A stretch of DNA of 64,000 nucleotides from CABZJG01 sp902512685 (GCA_051201605.1 CP179201.1:868001-932000); one strand, 5' to 3'; counted from the first letter of the stretch, positions 7,711 through 15,480 are shown. A program made the numbers and translations. The notes: a model not told the origin generated them from the sequence alone.

Positions 7711-8578
7711 TGCGTTGAATCTAACGAACATTTTGACGATAGTTGAAAGTCCAATATTTACACAAAATATAATCTCCCAATGTAATGAGAGAATTCAAAA
7801 TTTAAACTATAATTTCCAACAGTTATTGAACGACGATCAGTCCCTCAAAAAGTTTTTAGATGAAATATATTCAATATTAGATTTTTTCAAAATTGATTTT
7901 GATACAAGTGATTCTCAAATTTTTAGGCGAAATGAAACAAACTTCAATTGTTCGCGCCATATGGGTATTTTCGATAAACATAAAGTAATTCCTAAATTTT
8001 GTTTTAGCTGTTTTAAGGTTCAGATAAGTGTGAATTATTTATTAGATTTGGTTAAAATTTATTTAATCTTTGATAAAATAAAATTAAAATATAACAACAC
8101 GAGAAAATGTATGATTGAGATGAGACCCAATGTGGATGGGTTTTTTAAAGGCCTAATTTATTGTAATTCTTTGGATGAGGCAGAAATTATCTGCAGTTCA
8201 CTCAATCGATCACTCCCAAATAATCTAAGCCAGAATTACAAAGCCACTGTCAAAAGAGGATGCTCTGAATATCCTATAGAGTACCCGAAATTTAAAATTC
8301 CAACAGAAGCAGAATCTGGAATGATGTATGATGAAAGCTGGCTTAAAATTGAGGAAGAATTTGATATAGGAAATCTTAAAGGTGACAATGTTAAGCAGTT
8401 TGAAACATTACCAGGGCTCTTTCTGAATGACTTTATAATTTTAGAAAACTGGGGAAAATATGCTAAAGGGTTGGGAGATGAAAGCTTGGAGGCAAAATAT
8501 TTTCATTGCGAAGCGGATGATCCTTTTTTCGCCCAAGGCTTAGCAAGAAGACAACAGTATCAAGAGTTGTTTATCTAA
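6707..8578 (+). CDS. TPR protein with unknown Cys-containing C-terminal domain (cassette A)
   Basis: The product is 623 residues if it starts at the ATG at 6707, which follows a GAGG ribosome site; an upstream GTG at 6647 lacks one. Residues 1-334 are TPR repeats apparently identical to those of the convergent gene. Residues 336-623 form a different domain. It has conserved-looking cysteines at about 415, 432, 435, 468, 486 and 519 (a CSRH motif, then CFSC, RKCMIEMRPN, GLIYC and KRGCSEYP). A metal-binding or redox role is possible but unproven. I have an impression of similar C-termini in other marine TPR proteins but know of no assigned function. The gene lies behind flagellin 1, and its stop overlaps the stop of the opposite gene by 4 bp. 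Confidence 0.85.
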   Translation: MTKVSVAKSLAEAKKLTKVGKIEDAKRVYEEILKAFPGNKRAKEGLALLGKTSSISNNQPAQNEIEHLISLYHQELFSETISKSNLLLEVHSGSVTLWNILGASYLGIGNASQAEASFRRIIDLDPASSEGWYNLGVSLQKQNEPHAAISAYKEATKLDSSYVNAYNNMGLNFKDIGEFKAALEAYDKALELNPKYSEVHYNKGLVFQLNGQLQEALAANLEALSHKPDYVDAYLNIGSIYRALEDYEKAINFYKTAITLEPKFTEAYNNLGNTLGDIGKYEEAVSILSTGVQIDPNNAEIHNNLANIFKNQGKLTAAIKSYERAIDLNPNRADFALNLTNILTIVESPIFTQNIISQCNERIQNLNYNFQQLLNDDQSLKKFLDEIYSILDFFKIDFDTSDSQIFRRNETNFNCSRHMGIFDKHKVIPKFCFSCFKVQISVNYLLDLVKIYLIFDKIKLKYNNTRKCMIEMRPNVDGFFKGLIYCNSLDEAEIICSSLNRSLPNNLSQNYKATVKRGCSEYPIEYPKFKIPTEAESGMMYDESWLKIEEEFDIGNLKGDNVKQFETLPGLFLNDFIILENWGKYAKGLGDESLEAKYFHCEADDPFFAQGLARRQQYQELFI

Positions 8579-9796
8579 GGTACGTTATTATTAATGATTT
8601 CGTCGAACGCACGCTCAATGAATGGTTCAAACTTTTTCCAATTTTGTGAACTTCCAGAATAAATTGGCTTTCGTATTTGAGTCTGAGAAGCAGTCATGAC
8701 AACTCTATCATTTCTTTCCGGAGTTAAACACTTTGGCTCGAAGTCTAATTCTATGAACTTTAATAGATTTTTAATTTCTCTTTCGGCGTTTTCAGTTAAT
8801 TTCTCATAAGATATAGAGTATATTTTATTGTTATAAATATCATGCCAACATTTAGTAATGTTTTTGTATAATTTAAAGTATTCCAAAGTGTCCGTTAAAT
8901 CTAAACTATAATCCATAATTCTGGATGTAAAATATTGTTTGAAGTTTGACCAACATGTTGCAACAGGGTTTCGTTGAACATGAATAATTTTTGCTTCGGG
9001 AAATGCCGCCAGAATAATTGGAACATAAAGAAAATTTTGTGGCATTTTATCGACTAACCACTTTTCACCTGATGTAAGTTCAGTAATCTTGGCGAAGTAA
9101 GCTTCACGGATGTTTTTAATAACCTCTGAGCTAGGAGCAATATTGCCAACTGCAAGATTATGACCAAGATCTCTTATTAATGAAAGTTCCCCTGCTCCAT
9201 GGACCCGCGAATGGTTGGAAATAATTTGTTCTACCAAAGTTGTGCCTGAACGCGGCATACCTATTATAAATATTGGTATTGTTTTTTCAAAATTTGTGCC
9301 TTTGGGAAGCCAGTTGCCGTTGAGACGTGACTGCGCCTTCTTCAAATTGTCGACCAAGAGCCTATGTTTAACTATATCATAGCCAAAAGTCTCCTTTATA
9401 AGTGAATTTCCCTTACAAAGATGCTCAAAAGAGTCTTGTAGGCGATCAGCGTCTTCATAAATTTTTGCAAGAGCAAAGTATAATTGAGACATTTCTTCAT
9501 TATTGATTTTTTCCGAACCCATAAGCTCTTTAATCTTTGAAAAGATTGGGCTATCTAGACTAATTTTTTCAATCAGCGTGAGTGTCCGATAAGCCTCAAA
9601 TAGCCTAGGTGAACGCTCCAAAACATCATGTAAAAGGTCTTTTGCTTCTTCTCTCAAGTTCATGTTAATTAGTGCAACCGCTTTATTATATTTTGCGTCA
9701 CCAAAACTATCATCTAATTCTATTGCCTTGTTATAACTACGTATTGCCTCTTCAAATTTATAATTTTCTCTCAAGCTGCTTCCTAAATTTGAAAAG
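7711..9796. other. Putative invertible segment carrying two alternative C-terminal cassettes
   Basis: This 2086-bp segment lies between the two repeat arms. It consists wholly of coding sequence: cassette A (plus strand) and the sulfotransferase cassette B (minus strand), tail to tail with overlapping stops at 8575-8578. Both junctions fall after the second base of codon 335 (Phe). Inversion by recombination in the arms would therefore put either cassette in frame with either copy of the TPR region. No recombinase gene or short site-specific crossover site is visible, so general homologous recombination is the likelier mechanism. Inversion itself is inferred, not seen. Confidence 0.65.
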
Positions 9797-10800
9797 AAAT
9801 CTGCTCGATTTGGGTTTAAATCTATTGCCCGTTCATAGGATTTTATTGCTGCTGTTAATTTTCCTTGGTTTTTAAATATGTTAGCTAAATTATTATGTAT
9901 TTCTGCATTGTTTGGATCAATTTGTACTCCAGTGCTTAATATTGAAACCGCTTCCTCGTACTTTCCTATATCCCCAAGCGTATTTCCTAAGTTATTATAA
10001 GCCTCTGTAAATTTAGGTTCCAAAGTTATCGCAGTTTTATAAAAATTTATCGCTTTTTCATAATCCTCTAAAGCACGGTATATAGAGCCAATGTTAAGAT
10101 AAGCATCTACATAGTCCGGTTTATGTGATAAAGCTTCAAGGTTAGCAGCCAATGCTTCCTGAAGCTGGCCATTTAATTGAAATACAAGCCCTTTGTTGTA
10201 ATGAACCTCTGAATATTTGGGATTTAGTTCAAGTGCTTTATCATACGCTTCTAGAGCTGCTTTGAATTCCCCTATATCCTTGAAGTTTAAACCCATATTA
10301 TTGTAGGCATTTACATAAGAACTGTCTAATTTCGTTGCCTCTTTATATGCGCTAATAGCAGCATGTGGTTCATTTTGTTTTTGCAATGAAACCCCAAGGT
10401 TGTACCATCCCTCAGATGAAGCAGGGTCTAGATCTATGATACGCCGAAAACTTGCTTCAGCTTGGCTCGCATTACCAATTCCTAAATAAGAGGCTCCAAG
10501 AATATTCCATAAGGTAACAGAGCCAGAGTGAACCTCTAATAATAAATTAGATTTAGAAATAGTTTCGGAAAACAGTTCCTGATGATAAAGGGAAATTAAA
10601 TGCTCAATTTCATTTTGAGCGGGTTGGTTATTACTGATAGAGCTGGTTTTACCCAGCAAAGCCAGGCCCTCTTTCGCGCGCTTATTTCCTGGAAAGGCTT
10701 TTAGAATTTCTTCGTAAACGCGCTTTGCGTCTTCTATTTTTCCAACTTTTGTTAATTTCTTTGCTTCGGCCAGGGATTTAGCAACAGATACCTTTGTCAT
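8575..10800 (-). CDS. TPR protein with C-terminal sulfotransferase domain (cassette B)
   Basis: The product is 741 residues from the ATG at 10800, which follows a GAGG site. Residues 1-334 match the TPR region of the opposite gene. The cassette adds about two more TPRs and then a sulfotransferase domain from about 505, with the phosphosulfate-binding loop GMPRSGTT near 514-521 and an IIHVQRNPVATCWSNF segment typical of the 3'-phosphate site of PAPS enzymes. TPR-sulfotransferase fusions are common in bacteria; known members of the wider family transfer sulfate from PAPS to sugars or tyrosine. Its place behind flagellin 2 suggests sulfation of flagellin or its glycan, which is inference. The stop overlaps that of the cassette A gene. 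Confidence 0.88.
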   Translation of the reverse strand: MTKVSVAKSLAEAKKLTKVGKIEDAKRVYEEILKAFPGNKRAKEGLALLGKTSSISNNQPAQNEIEHLISLYHQELFSETISKSNLLLEVHSGSVTLWNILGASYLGIGNASQAEASFRRIIDLDPASSEGWYNLGVSLQKQNEPHAAISAYKEATKLDSSYVNAYNNMGLNFKDIGEFKAALEAYDKALELNPKYSEVHYNKGLVFQLNGQLQEALAANLEALSHKPDYVDAYLNIGSIYRALEDYEKAINFYKTAITLEPKFTEAYNNLGNTLGDIGKYEEAVSILSTGVQIDPNNAEIHNNLANIFKNQGKLTAAIKSYERAIDLNPNRADFFSNLGSSLRENYKFEEAIRSYNKAIELDDSFGDAKYNKAVALINMNLREEAKDLLHDVLERSPRLFEAYRTLTLIEKISLDSPIFSKIKELMGSEKINNEEMSQLYFALAKIYEDADRLQDSFEHLCKGNSLIKETFGYDIVKHRLLVDNLKKAQSRLNGNWLPKGTNFEKTIPIFIIGMPRSGTTLVEQIISNHSRVHGAGELSLIRDLGHNLAVGNIAPSSEVIKNIREAYFAKITELTSGEKWLVDKMPQNFLYVPIILAAFPEAKIIHVQRNPVATCWSNFKQYFTSRIMDYSLDLTDTLEYFKLYKNITKCWHDIYNNKIYSISYEKLTENAEREIKNLLKFIELDFEPKCLTPERNDRVVMTASQTQIRKPIYSGSSQNWKKFEPFIERAFDEIINNNVP

Positions 10801-11009
10801 TATAATCCTCAATTTGCATGACTTATCCCGATCTTTAGCAGAATAAGAAAAAAGAGGCACTATTTAATCGCAATGAGTTAAACGGCGCACAAAAATAAAG
10901 GCCCGCCAAATGGCGGGCCTTTACTATAACGTAGTGTTTTATCTTAGCCTTGAAGCAAGCTCAGCACATTTTGCTTAGATGCGTTCGCTTGTGCAAGCAT
11001 AGCTGTTGA
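9797..11009. repeat. Right arm of the large inverted repeat
   Basis: This is the mirror copy of 6498..7710. It contains the first 334 codons of the sulfotransferase-TPR gene, its leader, the flagellin 2 terminator and the last 65 bp of flagellin 2. The junction with the unique sequence lies at 9796/9797. Such long, apparently perfect identity points to recent duplication or continuing gene conversion. Confidence 0.93.
10891..10922 (-). terminator. Rho-independent terminator after flagellin 2
   Basis: This is the exact mirror copy of the flagellin 1 terminator: an 11-bp GC-rich stem followed by a T-run in the minus-strand reading. It lies 21 bp beyond the flagellin 2 stop and ahead of the sulfotransferase-TPR gene. 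Confidence 0.9.
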
Positions 11010-12437
11010 AGCTTGCTGAAGGATTTGGGCTTTGGACAAGGCCGTGGTTTCCGCCGCAAAGTCCGCATCTGTGATACGGCCAGCTGAAGCCTGCGTTTCA
11101 TTCGAAATATTCGTCAAATTCGAAATCGTGCTATCCAGCCTATTTGAGTAAGCGCCAAGTGATGCACGGCTATTGTTCACCATTTGGATCGCACCATCTA
11201 GCACACCGATTGCAGCTTCAGCATTCGCTTGAGTCCCTACCGCAATTGCAGACACTTTTGATAGGCTCGAGACACCCGAAGCAGTGGGAGTATAACTTGT
11301 GGTGGCAGAAGCAGCTGAGCCACTATACGTAAAGGACTTAGTCGATTCCATACGTACAACACCTGTCACAACAGTTGAGTCATTGACGTTAGATCCTAAA
11401 GTTACACCAGTGGTAAATGCTGTCCCCGCAAAGTTGGACTGCTCGGAAACAACAAGGTCTAGGTGTCCACCCCCATTTGATGCCGAGAAAGTCTCAATAG
11501 TGATGTCATCACCATCTGTTTCGCGCAGGATAAGTGCAGACTTATCCGTTCCGTTAAACTCTGCGGTGACACCGGTAGTATTGGAGTTTGTGTTAATGAC
11601 GGTTAACAACTCTGTCAGGTCAGCATTATCGGTTACAGATGCAACTACAGATACAGCGGTACCACCTCCAGAGAGAGTCATCGAAACGGTTGAAGTAGGG
11701 TCAGCACTAAGCGTGATTTTGATTGCTGTATGCGCTTTAGCCGTAACACCTGTTGACGACGTATCCGTGTTAACCGCTCCTGCAAGTGTTTTTGCAGAAG
11801 CTTCTGCACTCACGGCAGCTGCTGCTGATCCGTCTTTACCCAGAACTGTTATGCTTGTTTCTGTAAGTGTACTAGTCGCAGTGGTGCTCGCTGCCGCAGC
11901 CACAGAAGTAGTATCAATGCGATGTACACCGAGCGCAGATGGCCGCATATCATCTTGTGACAACATCAAAGTCTGATCTGCTTCAGCACCAATCTGGAAC
12001 GATTTGGTGATGAATGTGCCGTCCAGAAGCTTAATGCCAGCCCAAGTTGTGGTATCCGCAATGCGCGTCAGCTCAGCTTGTAGTTGGGTAATCTCGTTAT
12101 TTAAAGCGAGCCTGTCCTCTGTGCTGTTGGTGTCGTTAATTGACTGTACTGCCAATTCCCGCATACGCTGCAAAATATTTGTGGTTTCGATTTGGGCGCC
12201 TTCCGCTGTTTGGATAAGAGCTTGAGCGTCAGTTGAGTTTCGAATTGCCTGGTTTAGACCGCGGTAACTCGCTTCCATCCGGGAGGCAATTGCAACGCCA
12301 GCGGCATCATCAGCCGCTGAGTTGATACGCTTCCCTGTGGAAAGTCTCTGCATGGAAGTTTCCATATCTTTGTTGACGCTGCTGGCAGCCGCTTGGGCCA
12401 TCAGTGCGCCTGTATTCGTCGCAACAGTAAGTGCCAT
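10944..12437 (-). CDS. fliC: Flagellin 2
   Basis: This 497-residue flagellin shares nearly all of the N-terminal 160 and C-terminal 110 residues with flagellin 1. It differs from it in the Thr/Ser/Ala-rich middle (about residues 170-390). The ATG at 12437, behind GGAGAAACAAAAA, is chosen over an upstream in-frame start because it gives the same MALTV start as flagellin 1. A clear sigma-54 promoter lies at 12505..12520. It leaves a leader of roughly 58 nt with two hairpins (12476..12488 and 12457..12471). Differences from flagellin 1 cluster in the exposed domain, as expected for antigenic or phage-receptor variation. Both genes look intact. Confidence 0.95.
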   Translation of the reverse strand: MALTVATNTGALMAQAAASSVNKDMETSMQRLSTGKRINSAADDAAGVAIASRMEASYRGLNQAIRNSTDAQALIQTAEGAQIETTNILQRMRELAVQSINDTNSTEDRLALNNEITQLQAELTRIADTTTWAGIKLLDGTFITKSFQIGAEADQTLMLSQDDMRPSALGVHRIDTTSVAAAASTTATSTLTETSITVLGKDGSAAAAVSAEASAKTLAGAVNTDTSSTGVTAKAHTAIKITLSADPTSTVSMTLSGGGTAVSVVASVTDNADLTELLTVINTNSNTTGVTAEFNGTDKSALILRETDGDDITIETFSASNGGGHLDLVVSEQSNFAGTAFTTGVTLGSNVNDSTVVTGVVRMESTKSFTYSGSAASATTSYTPTASGVSSLSKVSAIAVGTQANAEAAIGVLDGAIQMVNNSRASLGAYSNRLDSTISNLTNISNETQASAGRITDADFAAETTALSKAQILQQASTAMLAQANASKQNVLSLLQG

Positions 12438-12456
12438 TTTTTGTTTCTCCAGTTTT

Positions 12457-12488
12457 GCTGAACAGATCAGCGTTCGGCGCAACGCGCC
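12457..12488 (-). promoter_or_regulatory. Flagellin 2 leader with two hairpins
   Basis: Read on the minus strand, the leader has GGCGC-GTT-GCGCC (12488-12476), the same hairpin that starts each unit of the array before flagellin 1. This is followed by GCTGATCTGTTCAGC (12471-12457), which is identical to the flagellin 1 leader hairpin. Both would be in the mRNA if transcription starts near 12495. A role in translation or mRNA stability is a guess, by analogy with leader-acting flagellin regulators such as FlbT of Caulobacter. Confidence 0.5.
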
Positions 12489-12504
12489 ATGATTTCGCTA
12501 AACT

Positions 12505-12520
12505 CGCAAGCATATCGCCA
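12505..12520 (-). promoter_or_regulatory. Sigma-54 promoter of flagellin 2
   Basis: TGGCGATATGCTTGCG on the minus strand has TGGC and TTGC with the correct 10-bp GG-to-GC spacing. The predicted start, near 12495, is about 58 nt before the flagellin 2 ATG. Confidence 0.7.
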
Positions 12521-12674
12521 CAAAATCTAGCTCACATTGATAAACGGCAAACAGGCCAAATTGTTTAGGAAAAGAGCTTTTCTATCTGCCGGCCAGTAGA
12601 GTTAAAAATCCAATGGTACTCATTAATTGCCTTTTTATGGTTATCCGATAAACTCAGTCCTAGATGAGTAGAAA

Positions 12675-13343
12675 TTGGATAAGAAATTGCAAAAAAAAAG
12701 ATCAGGAATAATAGTTTATCTAAACCACTTGCGCTTCTTAACACTGAGTGCTCTTTTGTTTGCTACCTATCCCTTTTTTGTGCTGGCAGAAGGGCATGGC
12801 ACGAAATTTAGTGACGCAGTTCAGGCCGTACGTGATAAAAATTATGGTGCAGCCTATGAAGGGTTTTTGAACCTAGCGGAGGCATCTGATCATGATGCCC
12901 AGTATAATTTGGCAATGCTTTTGAGAAAAGGTTTAGGCCATCCTACAAACTACGCCCAAAGCTTAAAATGGGTTTGGCTTGCGGAAATGGGCGGGAATGT
13001 AAAGGCGCCAAAATTAAGCGAAGAATTGCTTCAACTGGTTCCCGAAGATACGCAAGAAACTATCAGAATGCAGGTAAAGCAGGCGCTTGATGCACGGCTT
13101 GCGGAAGGAGACAGTAGGGTAATTTTACAGCTTGCCCACTATCATCTGGGCGTTGTTGTCGAGTCTGATTATAAATCAGCTTACGCGCTAAGGGCTCTGG
13201 CCGCTGCAATAGGCGTGAAAAAAGCAGTTGAGCTGCGTGATGAGATCGAAGGTGAATTAGAACCGGCTGATTTAATTGAAGCGCAGCAAATGGCGGCAAA
13301 GCTTTTTGCCGAAAAATCCTGGACAATTGAAGCTGCCCAGTAA
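12675..13343 (+). CDS. Secreted Sel1-like repeat protein, possibly MotX-like
   Basis: This 222-residue protein has an N-terminal basic and hydrophobic signal sequence ending near VLAEG (about residue 38). It continues with Sel1-type alpha-alpha repeats (YGAAYEGFLNLAEASDHDAQYNLAMLLRKG, then NYAQSLKWVWLAEMGG). MotX, a periplasmic stator protein of Vibrio polar flagella, is a short secreted Sel1 protein, and the flanking genes are flagellar, so a MotX-like role is plausible. The similarity I can see is to the repeat type, not to MotX itself. The start used is a TTG at 12675; no ATG start gives the signal peptide in frame. No correctly spaced sigma-54 element was found upstream. Confidence 0.7.
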   Translation: MDKKLQKKRSGIIVYLNHLRFLTLSALLFATYPFFVLAEGHGTKFSDAVQAVRDKNYGAAYEGFLNLAEASDHDAQYNLAMLLRKGLGHPTNYAQSLKWVWLAEMGGNVKAPKLSEELLQLVPEDTQETIRMQVKQALDARLAEGDSRVILQLAHYHLGVVVESDYKSAYALRALAAAIGVKKAVELRDEIEGELEPADLIEAQQMAAKLFAEKSWTIEAAQ

Positions 13344-13351
13344 TTTAGGTT

Positions 13352-13729
13352 TTATTGTTTGTGCTGTTTGATCAAGATCTCGAGGTAATGGTTATCAATA
13401 CCAAGTTCCGATTGTATTTGGGAAATTGGAGTTCCCACTTTGATCAGCGCTATGGCTTTTTCAATTAATAATGAGCCAGGTAACCCGTGATCTGTTGCTT
13501 TTGAGGTTGATATTTGTGACGCTTGCATTGCATTGTGCTGATCCAAGTCACTGCTTTTTGCTTTTCGCCAGCTATAACTTCCAAGGCTCAAAGCCTTTAT
13601 TTCCTGAGATAGCTTTGCAAATCTTGAGCTTAGAATAAATGTCGCCAAAAGATTAAGTAGCAGTAAGACAATAGAGAGCAAAAAAACAAGGGCAATGTTG
13701 CCTTCGATCCATTGTAAGATATCATTCAT
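13352..13729 (-). CDS. DUF2802-type membrane protein of the flagellar cluster
   Basis: This 125-residue protein has one N-terminal transmembrane helix (about residues 12-34), a polar linker and a C-terminal segment (LIEKAIALIKVGTPISQI and what follows). The C-terminal segment resembles the DUF2802 domain found in flagellar and chemotaxis clusters of gammaproteobacteria. Function is unknown. It is the last gene of the minus-strand flgP-flgT-LysM-flgA-flgM-flgN series, and its start overlaps the preceding stop by 8 bp, so it is translated with that operon. Confidence 0.6.
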   Translation of the reverse strand: MNDILQWIEGNIALVFLLSIVLLLLNLLATFILSSRFAKLSQEIKALSLGSYSWRKAKSSDLDQHNAMQASQISTSKATDHGLPGSLLIEKAIALIKVGTPISQIQSELGIDNHYLEILIKQHKQ

Positions 13730-14009
13730 TGTCCAAGAGCCTGTTCAAATCAGAGATATCGCGTAAATCAGCCGCGGCGTTCGCATAGGTTTCTTCGGCT
13801 GTAAGCTGGCTATAAATTTCCTCAAGTAATACTTTTTCGTTACCCTCAAAAGAACCAACCTCGTCTGATATGTCAGCGAGGGCCGCCCCTACTTTTGAGG
13901 CTATCTGGTTGCAGCCCTCCAAGTAGTCAGAGCTGTCTTTTCGTATGTTACGCAGTTTGGCCAAATCCAAAAGGATACCGTCAAATATCTCTTTATAAGA
14001 ACTCGACAA
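13722..14009 (-). CDS. flgN: FlgN-like export chaperone candidate
   Basis: This 95-residue, wholly helical, acidic protein has no signal or membrane segment. FlgN-family chaperones bind the hook-associated proteins FlgK and FlgL in the cytosol, are small and poorly conserved, and are usually encoded next to flgM. This gene lies 11 bp downstream of the flgM-like gene, so the assignment rests mainly on size, helicity and position. It is on the short side compared with typical FlgN (about 140 residues). The next gene overlaps its end by 8 bp. Confidence 0.5.
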   Translation of the reverse strand: MSSSYKEIFDGILLDLAKLRNIRKDSSDYLEGCNQIASKVGAALADISDEVGSFEGNEKVLLEEIYSQLTAEETYANAAADLRDISDLNRLLDNE

Positions 14010-14020
14010 AACGCCCGCCG

Positions 14021-14368
14021 TTAAACAATTTCGTTCAGTGACGCCATCAGTGCATCAGATATCTTACCATAGTCCACTGGATACTCATTATTTGCGATTT
14101 CTGCTTTCAACCGTGAAACAGCAGCAAGATCAATCGGAGGAGGCATATCTTTCATTGCATCGACGACGGATCCCATCGCAGAGTTCACGTCTACTGAAAC
14201 GCTACCAGCGTCGGTTGCGGTCACTGGAGAGGCCGGCGCGGTTGAACCAACTTCACCAGAGCTAGAAGTTGCTCCAATGCCGCCAGTTGAAACCTTAGGA
14301 GCGCTTGACGTCTCTGGAACTACAACGGCTGCTGTTGTTCCAACTAGGTTTTGTACTGTATCTACCAT
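14021..14368 (-). CDS. flgM: FlgM-like anti-sigma-28 factor
   Basis: This 115-residue protein has a long disordered Ala/Ser/Thr/Val-rich N-terminus and a C-terminal segment (AAVSRLKAEIANNEYPVDY followed by GKISDALM, about residues 82-110). The latter matches the FlgM signature, in which two short helices bind sigma-28 (FliA). FlgM holds FliA inactive until the hook is complete and is then exported. The position between flgA and an flgN-like gene is the standard flgA-flgM-flgN order. The start at 14368 follows a CCAGGAGT ribosome site. No sigma-28 gene lies in the window. Confidence 0.75.
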   Translation of the reverse strand: MVDTVQNLVGTTAAVVVPETSSAPKVSTGGIGATSSSGEVGSTAPASPVTATDAGSVSVDVNSAMGSVVDAMKDMPPPIDLAAVSRLKAEIANNEYPVDYGKISDALMASLNEIV

Positions 14369-14435
14369 GATTAAACTCCTGGGTACCCATTACCCAATCA
14401 TCCCTTTCCTTTACTACATAACATATAACGACACC

Positions 14436-15170
14436 TTAATTCAATTGTTTAGAAATTATTTGTGCTTGATGGCGACTTTTTATTAATGCTTTTAATTTTG
14501 CTCCACTGGATAGATTAGAAACAATTATAATTTCTCCAATTTGGCCATTAGATAAGGCGATTCCCTTGCCAGTTACCTGGATGCCAGATCGATTAAGGAA
14601 TATATCAATTATTGCATTTTTTTCAACTGCATAATTGAGGGTAAGGTGCCGGGCCAAAATTGGGGATCCTTTAGGTACTGATTGAGCTAACTTCCTACCA
14701 ATCAATTGATCCTTTTCAGAAAAAGCCCCTGGAATCCACGTGGCAAAATTCCCCACCTGAACAACATCGGTAACCGACAGGACAGTGCCCTTCTGAACGG
14801 GTCTGTCAAACACAATATAGCTATATGTTTCTTTTTGCTCTTGAGCATCTAGAGAAGTTGGAACCCCGGCGGATACAACTTGTGATCTGAATACAAGTTT
14901 CCACGCATATGGCTCGGTGCAAGAGATTTGAATGGTTTCCCAACTATCGAATTTCGGTCCAATCACCAGATCCGTGTCGCAAGGATAAAATATTTTGTGG
15001 TCTGAGATAATTGGAGTTACTTGAACTCCAGCCTTTTGGGCCTGAGAAATTATTTTCTTTTTTAGCATGGTTCCGGTTAATCTGTCCCCTGCAATGGCAG
15101 TTTCTGATAGAAAACAAAGCGCGAAACTTGCGAGGAGAGCTCTTTTAAAAAAAGTAAATATCATCGCCAC
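14436..15170 (-). CDS. flgA: Flagellar P-ring assembly chaperone FlgA
   Basis: This 244-residue protein has an N-terminal signal peptide (cleavage near AIAGD, residue 28). The C-terminal half carries the SAF/ChapFlgA fold: RPVQKGTVLSVTDV, then GRKLAQSVPKGSPILARHL, and NGQIGEIIIVSNLSSG near the end. FlgA is a periplasmic chaperone for FlgI during P-ring assembly. The gene overlaps the upstream LysM gene by 26 bp; an internal ATG at codon 3 could be the true start. It belongs to the flgP-to-DUF2802 operon. Confidence 0.85.
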   Translation of the reverse strand: MAMIFTFFKRALLASFALCFLSETAIAGDRLTGTMLKKKIISQAQKAGVQVTPIISDHKIFYPCDTDLVIGPKFDSWETIQISCTEPYAWKLVFRSQVVSAGVPTSLDAQEQKETYSYIVFDRPVQKGTVLSVTDVVQVGNFATWIPGAFSEKDQLIGRKLAQSVPKGSPILARHLTLNYAVEKNAIIDIFLNRSGIQVTGKGIALSNGQIGEIIIVSNLSSGAKLKALIKSRHQAQIISKQLN

Positions 15171-15480
15171 GATCCATTACACTGCCACCCATAGTTGGCA
15201 TTTTTAGGACTTTGCCAGCAAGCAACATATTTGGGTTCATCCTTAAAAATGCGTGTGGATTATCCGAGACAATCTGACGAAATAATGTAGCACGGCCGGT
15301 GGTATTTGGATAAAAATGTGCAACGATTTTAGCCAGTGTATCGCCGCGCCTCACTTTGTAGCTTCCGGAACTTGCGTAGCCGCTGTCTGAATTGTTCTGC
15401 AAAACCACAAAGGGTTCATTGGCATATGCAGCACCTGAGCCGAGAACCAGAAAAATTAGTGCAGATGTGATTATTTTCAT
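15145..15480 (-). CDS. Secreted LysM-domain protein of the flagellar operon
   Basis: This 111-residue protein has a signal peptide (cleavage near AYANE, residue 20). A single LysM/FimV-like module follows (YKVRRGDTLAKIVAHFYPNT, residues 41-60, and a ...NPNMLLAGKVLKMP end). LysM modules bind peptidoglycan. Its place between flgT and flgA, with 4-bp and 26-bp overlaps, argues for a part in anchoring the basal body or its outer rings to the cell wall. No standard gene name applies. Confidence 0.75.
   Translation of the reverse strand: MKIITSALIFLVLGSGAAYANEPFVVLQNNSDSGYASSGSYKVRRGDTLAKIVAHFYPNTTGRATLFRQIVSDNPHAFLRMNPNMLLAGKVLKMPTMGGSVMDRGDDIYFF

Noticed and set aside
6498..11009. Site-specific DNA invertase (Hin/Piv type) as the cause of the inversion
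   Set aside because: No serine or tyrosine invertase gene lies in or near the segment, and the boundaries show only long homology. General recombination is the simpler explanation.
6498..11009. The inverted repeat as a pure assembly artefact
   Set aside because: The flagellin copies differ at many positions outside the exact arms and the two cassettes are unrelated, so the copies are truly distinct loci. Misorientation of the middle segment by assembly remains possible and would itself reflect the ambiguity.
12612..12632. Possible sigma-54 site before the Sel1-like gene (TGGTAC and TTGCC)
   Set aside because: GG and GC are 12 bp apart instead of 10, which sigma-54 does not tolerate well.
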